A stretch of 64,000 nucleotides of DNA from CAYLLN01 sp964384375. GTDB lineage: Bacteria > Planctomycetota > Planctomycetia > Pirellulales > Pirellulaceae. The position numbers and the translations under genes are program-made. Shown here one piece after another: positions 24,091-32,127 of this stretch (positions are counted from its first letter, which is position 1; each line of letters starts with the position of its first letter). The notes under the pieces are model-generated. The model worked only from the letters and a program-made list of their open reading frames with translations, was not told where the DNA came from and made no database searches. Where the stretch lies: positions 39,943 through 103,942 of the forward strand of contig CAYLLN010000016.1 in NCBI GenBank assembly GCA_964384375.1, given 5' to 3'.

Positions 24091-24828
24091 ATGGCCCGCA
24101 CATTTTTCATCAGCCTGCTCGTCGCGCTCGCCTGCGCGGGTTGCTCCAGTCCGAGCAGCCAGATCGCCAGTTGCCAGGCCGACAAGGAACAACTGCTCGC
24201 CACCATCCGCGAGCAGCGTGACGCCAACCGGACGATGCACGAGCAGGTCGCTTCGCTCGAAAAGCGGCTCGATGAAAGCGAAAAGGAACTCGCCCGCCGC
24301 GGCGCGCCGACCAAGCTCTCATCGGCCAAACCGGTCAAGGACGAGAAGCTGCCGTGGCGCTCGCCGGAATCCCCAAAAACGGCCATCGCGCGCGGCACGA
24401 AAACTCAGAGTGGCTCGCTGGCAGCACTGGCCGCACGCGACGACCGACTGAAACTCGACAGCCAATCCGGCATCGCCAGCCTGAATGTCGATGCTCTATT
24501 CGCCGAGAATTCAGCCCAGCTCACGGCCGCTGGGAAAAGGGAACTCGACGGCGTGGCGAAGCTCCTCCGATCGAAAGAAGCCGCTGAGTTACGCGTGACG
24601 ATCGCCGGCTCGGCCACTCGCGCGCAGGCCGTGGCCGACTATCTCGACAGTCACGGCATTGCTGGGGAGCGACTGGCCGTGACCGACGCGGCCCAGCGGG
24701 TTGCCGCAAGCAGCGTCGCGAACAACGGAGCGAGCAAGGGAGCGAGTTCCGCCGTACAGATTCTATTGGCAGAACCGGAGACGCCGGTCATCGGCCGGAA
24801 CACTGACGCAGGAACGCAGCGTCGATAG
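24091..24828 (+). CDS. OmpA-like lipoprotein
   Basis: 245 residues from the ATG at 24091, with AAAGGA upstream. The N-terminus is a lipoprotein signal with lipobox ACAGC (Cys at residue 18). Residues ~25-70 are a coiled coil (CQADKEQLLATIREQRDANR..., SLEKRLDESEKELARR). Residues ~135-235 follow the OmpA C-terminal pattern: LNVDALFAENSAQLTAAGKRELDGVAKLL, then VTIAGSATRAQAVADYLDSHGIAGERL. In the usual domain this part binds peptidoglycan; the usual TDN..G segment is altered to AGSATR, so binding is uncertain. It follows the HTH-membrane gene by 40 bases. Confidence 0.82.
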   Translation: MARTFFISLLVALACAGCSSPSSQIASCQADKEQLLATIREQRDANRTMHEQVASLEKRLDESEKELARRGAPTKLSSAKPVKDEKLPWRSPESPKTAIARGTKTQSGSLAALAARDDRLKLDSQSGIASLNVDALFAENSAQLTAAGKRELDGVAKLLRSKEAAELRVTIAGSATRAQAVADYLDSHGIAGERLAVTDAAQRVAASSVANNGASKGASSAVQILLAEPETPVIGRNTDAGTQRR

Positions 24829-25003
24829 GCGAGCGTGGGCGTAAGCCCCATGAGCATTTGGCATTCGGCGCTATCCGACCCTGCCTCTGCCGCGCTATAA
24901 TAAGGTGTTGGTACTTCCCGCCCGCCCGTGTCTGCAAAACGCTGCCGGCCTGTCCCGCCTTCTGCCGGCAATGGTTCCCCTCTCCGCTCCCAGCGAGCCG
25001 CTC

Positions 25004-26137
25004 ATGTCGTTTTCTCGCTTGAACTTACAACTGCTCGCTTGGTGCGCAGCCCTGCTCGCGATCGCCGCCGGCTGCCGTCCGCAGGATCAGATCGCCAAAT
25101 ACACGGTCACCAAGCCGGAACTGATCGACACAACCCTTGCCAGCACCGGGCCGGCAGCTGAAGCCAAGCCGCAGCAGATGCTTGGCGCGATCGTGCTCCT
25201 TCCCGAGGCGGGCTGGTTCTTCAAGCTGACGGGCGACCCTGCCACCGTCGGCAAGCTGGGCGAACCGTTCATCGACTTCGTCACCTCGGTCAAATTCACC
25301 AAGGGAGCAACGGCCGAGCCCAAATGGGAGCTGCCTGAGGGTTGGAAAGCGCTGCCGGGCAATGAGTTCCGTTTTGCCACGATCGAGATTCCCGCCGCCA
25401 GCAGCGAATCGAAGCCGCTGGAGCTTTCCGTCACGACGCTCCCCAAAATCCCCGGCGATCAGGCAGCCGACAACGCTTACGTCCTGGCGAACGTCAACCG
25501 CTGGCGTGGCCAGCTTGGTCTGTCTGACCTGGAAGTGGCCGACCTGGCGACCGAGACGAAAGCGATCGACGTGGACGGCCGCCCCGGCACCCTCGTCAAC
25601 ATCAAGGGACAAGCGAGCGGCGGCGGCATGGCTGGTCCGTTGGCCGGCGGTGGGGGACCCTTCGCGGGCGGCGGCGGCCCATTTGCCGGCGGCGGGTTGC
25701 CTCCGGTGGAATCGACAAATCAAGGCTCGCAGCAGGAAGACTCCAAGCTCGACTTCACGAAACCGGAGGGCTGGACCGCCATCCCGCCGCGAACATTTGG
25801 CCTGGCCGCCTTCAGCGTCGGCGAAGGAGAGAAGAAAGCCGAAATCACCGTCAGCTCCGCAGGGGGCGAGATGCTCGCCAATGTAAATCGGTGGCGCGGG
25901 CAGATCGGCCTGCCGAGCGTGAACGACGCGGGCTTGGCGGAGATCACGAAGCCAACCGACACGCTCGGCGTGAAGGGTAGCTACGTCGAACTGGTTGGTC
26001 CGGAGAAAACGATCCTCGGTGTCGCCGCCACCGCCGGCGGCAACCAGTACTTCGTGAAGCTCACCGGCGACAACGAAACGGCCGCCGCTCAAAAGGCCAA
26101 CTTCGAAGCGTTCGTAAAATCGCTGCAACTGAAATAA
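25004..26137 (+). CDS. Secreted lipoprotein with duplicated domain
   Basis: 377 residues from the ATG at 25004; the upstream extension is not conserved-looking. Lipobox AAGC gives Cys at residue 24. The body contains two similar halves. Each has a WELPEGWKALPGNEFRFATIEI- or LDFTKPEGWTAIPPRTFGLAAFSV-type strand set, then ANVNRWRGQLGL or ANVNRWRGQIGL. They are separated by a glycine-rich linker (~residues 205-230, GGGGPFAGGG repeats). This indicates an internal duplication. The family is planctomycete-type and of unknown function. It sits just upstream of the cytochrome c assembly gene, which hints at a role in respiration or heme delivery, but that is only positional. Confidence 0.8.
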   Translation: MSFSRLNLQLLAWCAALLAIAAGCRPQDQIAKYTVTKPELIDTTLASTGPAAEAKPQQMLGAIVLLPEAGWFFKLTGDPATVGKLGEPFIDFVTSVKFTKGATAEPKWELPEGWKALPGNEFRFATIEIPAASSESKPLELSVTTLPKIPGDQAADNAYVLANVNRWRGQLGLSDLEVADLATETKAIDVDGRPGTLVNIKGQASGGGMAGPLAGGGGPFAGGGGPFAGGGLPPVESTNQGSQQEDSKLDFTKPEGWTAIPPRTFGLAAFSVGEGEKKAEITVSSAGGEMLANVNRWRGQIGLPSVNDAGLAEITKPTDTLGVKGSYVELVGPEKTILGVAATAGGNQYFVKLTGDNETAAAQKANFEAFVKSLQLK

Positions 26138-26193
26138 GCTCGCACGTCCCTGAATTCTCGCGAATTCAGCTACCAGCAGAATAGGTCTCTCTC

Positions 26194-29100
26194 ATGTCCG
26201 CTCCGGCTCTCCCTGTCGATCAGCGCGATCCGCTCGACTCCCCCGCCGCCCCCGCGAAGCCGCGCGTCGCCGCCGGCATTTCGCCGCTCGATGTGCTCGA
26301 CGCGATCATGCGGCCCATTGCGTCACTCAAGCTGACCGTCGTCCTCTTCGCCCTGGCGATTTGGGTCGTCCTCGTCGGCACGCTCGCCCAGACCGAAGCC
26401 GACATCTGGCAGGTTGTCCGCGACTATTTCCACGCCTGGATCATGTGGGTCGATGTCAACTTGCTCTTCCCGAAGTCGTTCTTCCCCGACATGCCGAAGA
26501 TCGACCTGCCGCTGATTCCCAGTCCTGGCGGGATGCTGGTCGGCGTGCTGATGGCGATCAACCTGCTGGCCGCCCATGCCTGGCGATTCAAAATCCAGTC
26601 GTCCGGCACCCGGCTGCTGGTCGGTCTGGCGGTGATTGCCCTGGGCATCCTGCTCACGGTGCTGGTCATTCTTTCGGGCCACAACGATGCCGGGTTTCAG
26701 TCCCGGCCGCCGTTTTCGTATCCGCAGCTTTGGATCGGCCTCGTCTGGCTCACGCTCGCCTCGGTCCTGTGCGGCTGCGTGGCACTCTATCAATACGGCA
26801 TTCGCCCAGCGACCGAACAAGCGTCGCTCACCTGGGTGCGAATTCTCGTCCTCGCCGCGCAAGGAGGCTTGCTCGTCCTCGTCGGCGGGGTGCTCCTCGC
26901 CGCCCTCAAGAACGGCTGGTATCCCGGTGACGAAGCGCTCCGCGTCCTCTGGCAAATGGTCCAAGGGGGCCTGGCCGGCATTGTCCTGCTCGTCGGCTGC
27001 ATCCTGGTCTTTCGCAAGCGCGGCGGCATCGTGCTGTTGCATGCCGGCATCGGCCTGATGATGGTCAACGAACTGCTTGTCGCCCGGCAGGCGGTGGAGT
27101 GGCAGATTACGCTCGACGAAGGGCAAACCCGCAACTACCTGCAAGACATTCGGACCACGGAGCTGGCGATCATCGACCGGTCGGGGAAGGAAACCGACGA
27201 GCACGTTGTCATTCCGCGCGATGTGCTGATCGCCAATTACAACGAGAACCAAAAGCTCGCGAAGAACAACAAGCCGCCGGTCAGCATCCAGAGTGACCTG
27301 TTGCCGTTCGACGTCGCGGTCCTCACGTACTATCGCAACGCCGACGTAAAGCCGCGGAAAAGCAATGACAAAACGCCGGCCGACAAGCAGCGCGGCCTCA
27401 CCGAGATGCTTGTCGATTTGCCGATCGCCAAGGGGACCGACATGGGCGGCGGTGTGGACATCGCCGGCGCCTACGTGAAGCTCACGGCAAAGGATGGCCG
27501 CGATCTGGGAACGTACATGCTCTCGCAGTTCGCGACGATTCAGAAGAACCCGGACAAGTTTGCGGAAACGGTCGAAGCGGGGGACAAGAAGTACGACCTC
27601 TTCCTGCGGTTCAAGCGGTCGTACCGGCCGTACACGGTAACGCTGAAGGACGTGCGGAAGGATGACTACGTCGCTTCCGACACGCCCCGCAATTACTCCT
27701 CCGACATCGCCCTGGTGGACAAGGCAGCCGGCGTCGATCAGCCGGTGCATATCAAGATGAACGATCCGCTCCGCTACCGGGGCGAAACGTTCTATCAAAG
27801 CGGATACACGCCGCCGAATCTGAACGGGGGTGTCGAGGGGACGACGCTACAGGTCGTTCGCAACCGGATCTGGATGATCCCCTATGTCTCGTGCATGATC
27901 GTCGTGATCGGCCTCGTCGCGCAGTTTCTCACGACGGCCGTCCGCTTTATCGGTCGCCGCGAAAGCGAGGAACTGGCTTCCGGTGACGTGATTCGGGCCG
28001 GCCTGGCTGACGACTTTGCCCCGCGCAAGGCAAGCAAGAAAGCCATGTCGTCCGGCGGTTTCAACTGGTCGTTCGTCGGCCTTCCGGTGCTCGTGGCGGG
28101 CATCTTTGTGCTGTGGGTCGGCAGTTCATTCCGCACGCCCCAGGTGAAGTCTGGCGAGATGGACATCGCCCGCTTCGGCGGCTTGCCCGTCGCCCACATG
28201 GGTCGCATCAAGCCGATCGACACGCTCGCCCGCAACAGCCTGCAAGCGATCTCCAACCGCGACTACGTGAAACTCGAAGACGGCAAGAAGCTATCCGCAA
28301 CGCAGTGGCTGCTCGACCTGATCACCGGAGCCAAAGCCTCCGACAACTACCGCGTCATCCGGATCGACCATCCCGAAACGCTCAAGCTCTTCGAGCTGGA
28401 GCAGCGTCCCGGCTCGTTCCGTTATTCGGTCAACGAAATCCGCCCGCAAATGGAACGCTTCCTCCGCCAGGTGGAAGCGGCCAGCAAGCTCCGTCCCGAC
28501 GAGCTCAACAACGACCAGCGGAAGCTGATCGAGCTGGAAGGTCGGCTGAAGGAATACATGATGCTCGTCGAGTCGTTCAAGCATCCGCGTTACGACCTGC
28601 CAACACAGGAAGACATCGAAAAGAATCCCGACCTGGCGAAGCAGAAGATCGAGAACTTCCGCATGGAAGTCTTTCAAACGACCGAACAAATGAAGCAGAT
28701 CAAGGCCCCGCGCGTCATCCCGCTCGACATGCCGGAAGGGATGTCGGACGAGGAACATTGGGTCGCTTACCCGAACGCCGCCACGATGAACTTCATGAAG
28801 ATGACCGTGATGGGGGAGGAAGGGGAGCCGATCACGCTCGCCTTCAACGGCATTCTCGCCGGCTACGCCCGCAGCAACGCGACCGAGTTCAACAGCGAGT
28901 TGGCCCGCTACGAAGCCCTGCTGAATAAGGCCAAGCCGCCGCTATTGAATCGCGACAAGGTCGCGTTCGAGGAAGACTTTAACCGGGCTGCGCCATTCCG
29001 CCTCGGCATGTATGCCTATTTCCTGGCGTTCCTGATCGCCATCTTCGGCTGGCTCACCCGCTGGCAGCCGCTGAACTGGACCGCTTTCACGCTGATCGTG

Positions 29101-30000
29101 CTGACGCTCCTTTTGCACACAGCCGCCCTGTGGGCCCGCATTTACATCTCCGGTCGCCCACCGGTGACGAATTTGTACTCGACAGCCATATTTATCGGTT
29201 GGGGGGCAGTGATATTTGGTGTCGTTGTTGAAGCCATCTTCCGATTCGGCTTAGGCAATATCATTGCTTCCGTGGCCGGGTACGCAACCCTGCTCATTTC
29301 CGTGTTGCTTGCACTCGACGGTGACACAATCACCGTGATGCAGGCCGTCCTTGATACACAGTTCTGGTTAGCCACTCACGTGGTGTGCATCACCCTCGGC
29401 TACTCCGCGACGTTTGTCGCCGGCTTACTGGGCCTGTTGTATCTCATCCTGGGCATCAGCACGCCGAATTTGGATGAAGCGGCACGCAAGGACATTGGCC
29501 GCATGATTTACGGGGTGCTCTGCTTTGCTCTGCTATTAAGCTTCTTCGGCACGGTGCTCGGCGGCTTGTGGGCCGATGATTCGTGGGGGCGCTTCTGGGG
29601 CTGGGATCCCAAGGAAAACGGCGCCCTCATCATCGTCCTCTGGAACGCCCTGGTGCTGCACGCTCGCTGGGACAAGATGATCGCCGACCGGGGCCTTGCG
29701 GTGCTCTCGCTCGGCGGCAACATCGTCACTGCCTGGTCGTGGTTCGGCGTCAATGCGCTAGGAATCGGATTGCACTCGTACGGCTTCAAGGAGGGCATGT
29801 TGCTGGCCTTGTTCACGTTCTTTGCCTACATGGCGGTTTGCGTTTTGTTTGGCTCGTTATTGCCTCGTCGGCTCTGGTGGAGCAGTACGGCGACAGGCAG
29901 CGATACAACGGTTCCCTTCAGCGTCGGCATGACGTTCCTGGCGACCAATGTGGCGTTCGTCCTGTCGCTCGGCTGGCTGGCGTACGTTGTACTCGTCTAG
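26194..30000 (+). CDS. Fused CcsB-CcsA cytochrome c assembly protein
   Basis: 1268 residues. System II cytochrome c maturation exports heme and attaches it to CxxCH apocytochromes. The N-terminal ~590 residues correspond to ResB/CcsB: four hydrophobic segments, then a large periplasmic domain with LRYRGETFYQSGY near residue 525-537. Residues ~650-930 form a second periplasmic stretch beginning FGGLPVAHMGRIKPIDTLARNSL. Residues ~945-1265 are CcsA with the heme-handling WWD motif WGWDPKENGAL (Trp1135) and several membrane helices. The fusion and the long middle region match those in planctomycetes and Bacteroidetes. The abundant CxxCH protein at 42063-43820 is a plausible client. It is probably co-transcribed with the lipoprotein gene 56 bases upstream. 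Confidence 0.93.
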   Translation: MSAPALPVDQRDPLDSPAAPAKPRVAAGISPLDVLDAIMRPIASLKLTVVLFALAIWVVLVGTLAQTEADIWQVVRDYFHAWIMWVDVNLLFPKSFFPDMPKIDLPLIPSPGGMLVGVLMAINLLAAHAWRFKIQSSGTRLLVGLAVIALGILLTVLVILSGHNDAGFQSRPPFSYPQLWIGLVWLTLASVLCGCVALYQYGIRPATEQASLTWVRILVLAAQGGLLVLVGGVLLAALKNGWYPGDEALRVLWQMVQGGLAGIVLLVGCILVFRKRGGIVLLHAGIGLMMVNELLVARQAVEWQITLDEGQTRNYLQDIRTTELAIIDRSGKETDEHVVIPRDVLIANYNENQKLAKNNKPPVSIQSDLLPFDVAVLTYYRNADVKPRKSNDKTPADKQRGLTEMLVDLPIAKGTDMGGGVDIAGAYVKLTAKDGRDLGTYMLSQFATIQKNPDKFAETVEAGDKKYDLFLRFKRSYRPYTVTLKDVRKDDYVASDTPRNYSSDIALVDKAAGVDQPVHIKMNDPLRYRGETFYQSGYTPPNLNGGVEGTTLQVVRNRIWMIPYVSCMIVVIGLVAQFLTTAVRFIGRRESEELASGDVIRAGLADDFAPRKASKKAMSSGGFNWSFVGLPVLVAGIFVLWVGSSFRTPQVKSGEMDIARFGGLPVAHMGRIKPIDTLARNSLQAISNRDYVKLEDGKKLSATQWLLDLITGAKASDNYRVIRIDHPETLKLFELEQRPGSFRYSVNEIRPQMERFLRQVEAASKLRPDELNNDQRKLIELEGRLKEYMMLVESFKHPRYDLPTQEDIEKNPDLAKQKIENFRMEVFQTTEQMKQIKAPRVIPLDMPEGMSDEEHWVAYPNAATMNFMKMTVMGEEGEPITLAFNGILAGYARSNATEFNSELARYEALLNKAKPPLLNRDKVAFEEDFNRAAPFRLGMYAYFLAFLIAIFGWLTRWQPLNWTAFTLIVLTLLLHTAALWARIYISGRPPVTNLYSTAIFIGWGAVIFGVVVEAIFRFGLGNIIASVAGYATLLISVLLALDGDTITVMQAVLDTQFWLATHVVCITLGYSATFVAGLLGLLYLILGISTPNLDEAARKDIGRMIYGVLCFALLLSFFGTVLGGLWADDSWGRFWGWDPKENGALIIVLWNALVLHARWDKMIADRGLAVLSLGGNIVTAWSWFGVNALGIGLHSYGFKEGMLLALFTFFAYMAVCVLFGSLLPRRLWWSSTATGSDTTVPFSVGMTFLATNVAFVLSLGWLAYVVLV

Positions 30001-30112
30001 TTGCGGCGTGCCGACGCGGCTGTGGTCGAGTTTCAGCGCGGAGCGAAGTCCCGCTGCATCGTAGGAAACCGCGTCGTAAGAACGGGCGTAGAGAATCGCT
30101 GCGCGGGTGGCC

Positions 30113-30283
30113 CTATCCGCAGCTTGAGTGCGCTAGCGACTGCGAAGAAACACGCGTCGTCAGATGGATGCTCGGCAGCTCGATCCCGAACCGCCGGCCG
30201 AAGCGCCGCGAGCGGTGCTGGGCGTACCACCGCCGCCGGGCCTGATTGGGGCTGAAACGCCGCCTGCGCGTGCCGTCGGGCAT
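30113..30283 (-). CDS. Small basic protein, 56 residues (paralogue of 12241-12345)
   Basis: ATG at 30283 with GGGAGG upstream. The product starts MPDGTRRRRFS, has RRRWYAQHRS and continues RRFGIELPSIHLTT. 23 of its first 34 residues match the product at 12241-12345. The last 22 residues are unique. Lysine/arginine make up a third of the conserved part, so binding to nucleic acid is plausible. The family is not known to me. It converges on the CcsBA gene. Confidence 0.65.
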   Translation of the reverse strand: MPDGTRRRRFSPNQARRRWYAQHRSRRFGRRFGIELPSIHLTTRVSSQSLAHSSCG

Positions 30284-30387
30284 GTGCTGTCTCCCTCCCG
30301 CTGGATCAGTCATCGCCTAAGGGAAAATTCGGCTGGGCGATGGCGAAACGTGAGACTTGGCGAAATATGAGACGAGTGCCGGCAAGG

Positions 30388-30495
30388 TTAATAGGGGTTA
30401 ACCATGCGGACGGGGCGGGCGAGCCACAGCACGGGGACAACGATCATGGCGTAGGCAACGACAAGCATGGCGAGGTTGAAGAGATTGGCGAGCAC
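30388..30495 (-). CDS. 35-residue single-pass membrane peptide
   Basis: GTG start at 30495 with AGGAAAGGA and an eight-base spacer, the best ribosome-binding site in this gap. The translation is one hydrophobic helix (LFNLAMLVVAYAMIVVPVLWLA) followed by a basic tail RPVRMVNPY. Size and shape resemble small subunits of membrane complexes; downstream of a cytochrome c assembly gene, an oxidase or assembly partner is conceivable. No known family is evident. Confidence 0.55.
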   Translation of the reverse strand: MLANLFNLAMLVVAYAMIVVPVLWLARPVRMVNPY

Positions 30496-30640
30496 GGCGA
30501 GGTTCCTTTCCTGGCGGGGCGAGCGATGGGTCACTTTCGCCAGAAACTAAAGGCACGTGCGGTGCCAATTCGCCTGAGTCATTTCCGCGAGCTCTCGTAA
30601 CTGCCGTCCCGCGGGCGAGTTACGCGTTTCTCGGACATTC

Positions 30641-30668
30641 GGCTCGCCAAGTTCCCGCTGGGCGAGCC
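30641..30668 (-). terminator. Hairpin downstream of the minus-strand secreted-protein genes
   Basis: GGCTCGCC (30641-30648) and GGCGAGCC (30661-30668) pair perfectly around a 12-base loop. No T-run is present on either side, so this is a candidate terminator or mRNA-end hairpin only. Confidence 0.35.
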
Positions 30669-30749
30669 GCTGCCGTTGTCGTCAAACCGATCTTGCTAGC
30701 GACGCGATATTGATTCGCTAGCAAACGAATCCGAGTTAGCATCCAGCAG

Positions 30750-30781
30750 CCGTGGTCTCGTACCTCGACCACAGCCACCCC
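30750..30781 (+). repeat. Dispersed hairpin repeat, copy 4
   Basis: Diverged copy: CCGTGGT and ACCACAGCCACCCC ends are kept, while the inner stem is changed (CTCG...CTCG). It lies 36 bases after a gene end. Confidence 0.65.
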
Positions 30782-30816
30782 AACTAGCCACTAGCCACTG
30801 ACAACTGACCTCCGCA

Positions 30817-31209
30817 CTACCACGGTCCCCGTACGGGATACACGCCGAACTGGTCGGTGTGGCTCGGCCAGTAGGGCGTGGGCAGGAAGCCCTGTCCGCC
30901 GCCGGCTGCTGGGCCGGGATAGTCGCGATAGAACTGGTGATAGAGCGGCACCATCTCCGACTGCGAGACGCCCCAGGCATAGCTGGTGTGCATCTTCGCA
31001 TTCGGCGGCACCACGAGGGCCGTCGCTGTGCCATAGGGCGTGTAGGCCCACTGCCCATGCCACGGCCGCTGAGCGGCGTAGTAGCGGCCGAGGCGGTCGG
31101 CCCGATAGGCGTGATAGCCGTGATGCGGATGAACGGCGAAGGCGGGCACGGCAGCGAACAGCGTCGCGCCGAGCGTGGCCAGTACGAGCAAGGTGCGGAG
31201 GGATTTCAC
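30817..31209 (-). CDS. Small secreted His/Tyr-rich protein
   Basis: 130 residues from a GTG at 31209, with CGGAG nine bases upstream. A signal peptide (LLVLATLGATLFAAVPAFA) leads into a segment rich in His, Tyr, Pro and Arg: HPHHGYHAYRADRLGRYYAA, then VVPPNAKMHTSYAWGVSQSEMVPLYHQFYRDYPG. There are no cysteines in the mature part. Function is unknown. It follows a similar gene 46 bases upstream and shares with it the His/Tyr/Pro-rich style, so both may be products of one operon with related envelope roles. Confidence 0.75.
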   Translation of the reverse strand: MKSLRTLLVLATLGATLFAAVPAFAVHPHHGYHAYRADRLGRYYAAQRPWHGQWAYTPYGTATALVVPPNAKMHTSYAWGVSQSEMVPLYHQFYRDYPGPAAGGGQGFLPTPYWPSHTDQFGVYPVRGPW

Positions 31210-31254
31210 GACGCGATCTCCGAAGATTCCGGGGGATATTGCCTGTGCGAGCGA

Positions 31255-31776
31255 TTACTTGTGGAACAGCGACGCCCGATAGTGCACGCTGGTCCGGTTC
31301 AGCCCCTGCCCGCCGTTGTAGTAGCGGTGGTACGTCCGGTGGTGCGTGTAGAGGAACTCGTGCGGCATCAGCGGCTGGTAGGTGATGAACGTGTGACCCA
31401 CGTGCGGCGGAATCGGCCGCGGCGAGACATACAGTTCCGCCCCGACACCGCTGCACGCCGGCCAGGCGTAATAGTTGTAGAACAGGTCCGGCTGGCTGTA
31501 GTAGCGATATTGGCAATTGCCGCCCGGGCACGTGCGGCAGCCGCCGTCGCCGGCGAACTCGCGCGAGTTCTGGTCGTAGCCGTAGTTGGTAATGTTGTTC
31601 GGATAGAAGCCGACATTGCCACCGCGGCCGTGGTGGCCATGAATGCCGTGTCCGTGAGCCTGTCCGCCGGGGCAGTTGGGGCAGTCTTCCTGGGCGAAGA
31701 CCGCGCTCGTGCCGGCCAGCGTCAGCACGGCGAGCGTCAGAGCAGCAAGGAACGAGCGAGCGGGCGAGCGGGTCAT
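31255..31776 (-). CDS. Small secreted Cys/His-rich protein
   Basis: 173 residues from the ATG at 31776; GGAG lies eight bases upstream. A signal peptide (LAALTLAVLTLAGTSAVFA) is followed by CPNCPGGQAHGHGIHGHHG, a histidine-rich stretch likely to bind metal, and then CRTCPGGNCQYRYYS. The C-terminal half is Tyr/Pro/His-rich (LMPHEFLYTHHRTYHRYYNGG). The CxxC pairs suggest disulfides or metal sites. I do not recognise a family. It is the first gene of a probable two-gene operon with the 130-residue secreted protein. Confidence 0.75.
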   Translation of the reverse strand: MTRSPARSFLAALTLAVLTLAGTSAVFAQEDCPNCPGGQAHGHGIHGHHGRGGNVGFYPNNITNYGYDQNSREFAGDGGCRTCPGGNCQYRYYSQPDLFYNYYAWPACSGVGAELYVSPRPIPPHVGHTFITYQPLMPHEFLYTHHRTYHRYYNGGQGLNRTSVHYRASLFHK

Positions 31777-32055
31777 GCGAGGTGCTCCTGCAAAGGCAGC
31801 CGACGGCCGCACCACAAGTGGAGCGAGCCGGTTTGGATCGAGCCTGGAAGAAGGGCTGCGGGGATTGCGCCGCGCGAGCCCGTAGCAGCAATGTTCGGAA
31901 TCTAACGCGGCTGCGGGTGAATCATTATGCGCCTCGCAAAACAGTTGCTCGCAGCGTGCCGTCAGCGCCGGTAGCACCGTTAAACCCGCCTGGGACCGCG
32001 CCGGCAAAATCGCTACAATCGCTACAGTTTCACACGCAAGACGTTGCCTAATTTT

Positions 32056-32088
32056 GGGGTGGCTGTGGGTCGCGCAGCGAACCACGGC
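32056..32088 (-). repeat. Dispersed hairpin repeat, copy 5
   Basis: Inverted full-length copy, GTGGTTCGC/GCGACCCAC stem, between the divergent secreted-protein and topoisomerase VI genes and ~40 bases before the top6B start. The rest of the 31777-32127 gap shows nothing else. Confidence 0.85.
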
Positions 32089-32127
32089 GCAAGTCGCATC
32101 GAAGGCAGAAGGTAAAGGAGTGCCGTG

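Noticed and set aside
24896..24901. TATAAT as a -10 box for the lipoprotein gene at 25004
   Set aside because: A perfect hexamer, but no -35-like sequence at 16-18 bases, so a promoter cannot be claimed.
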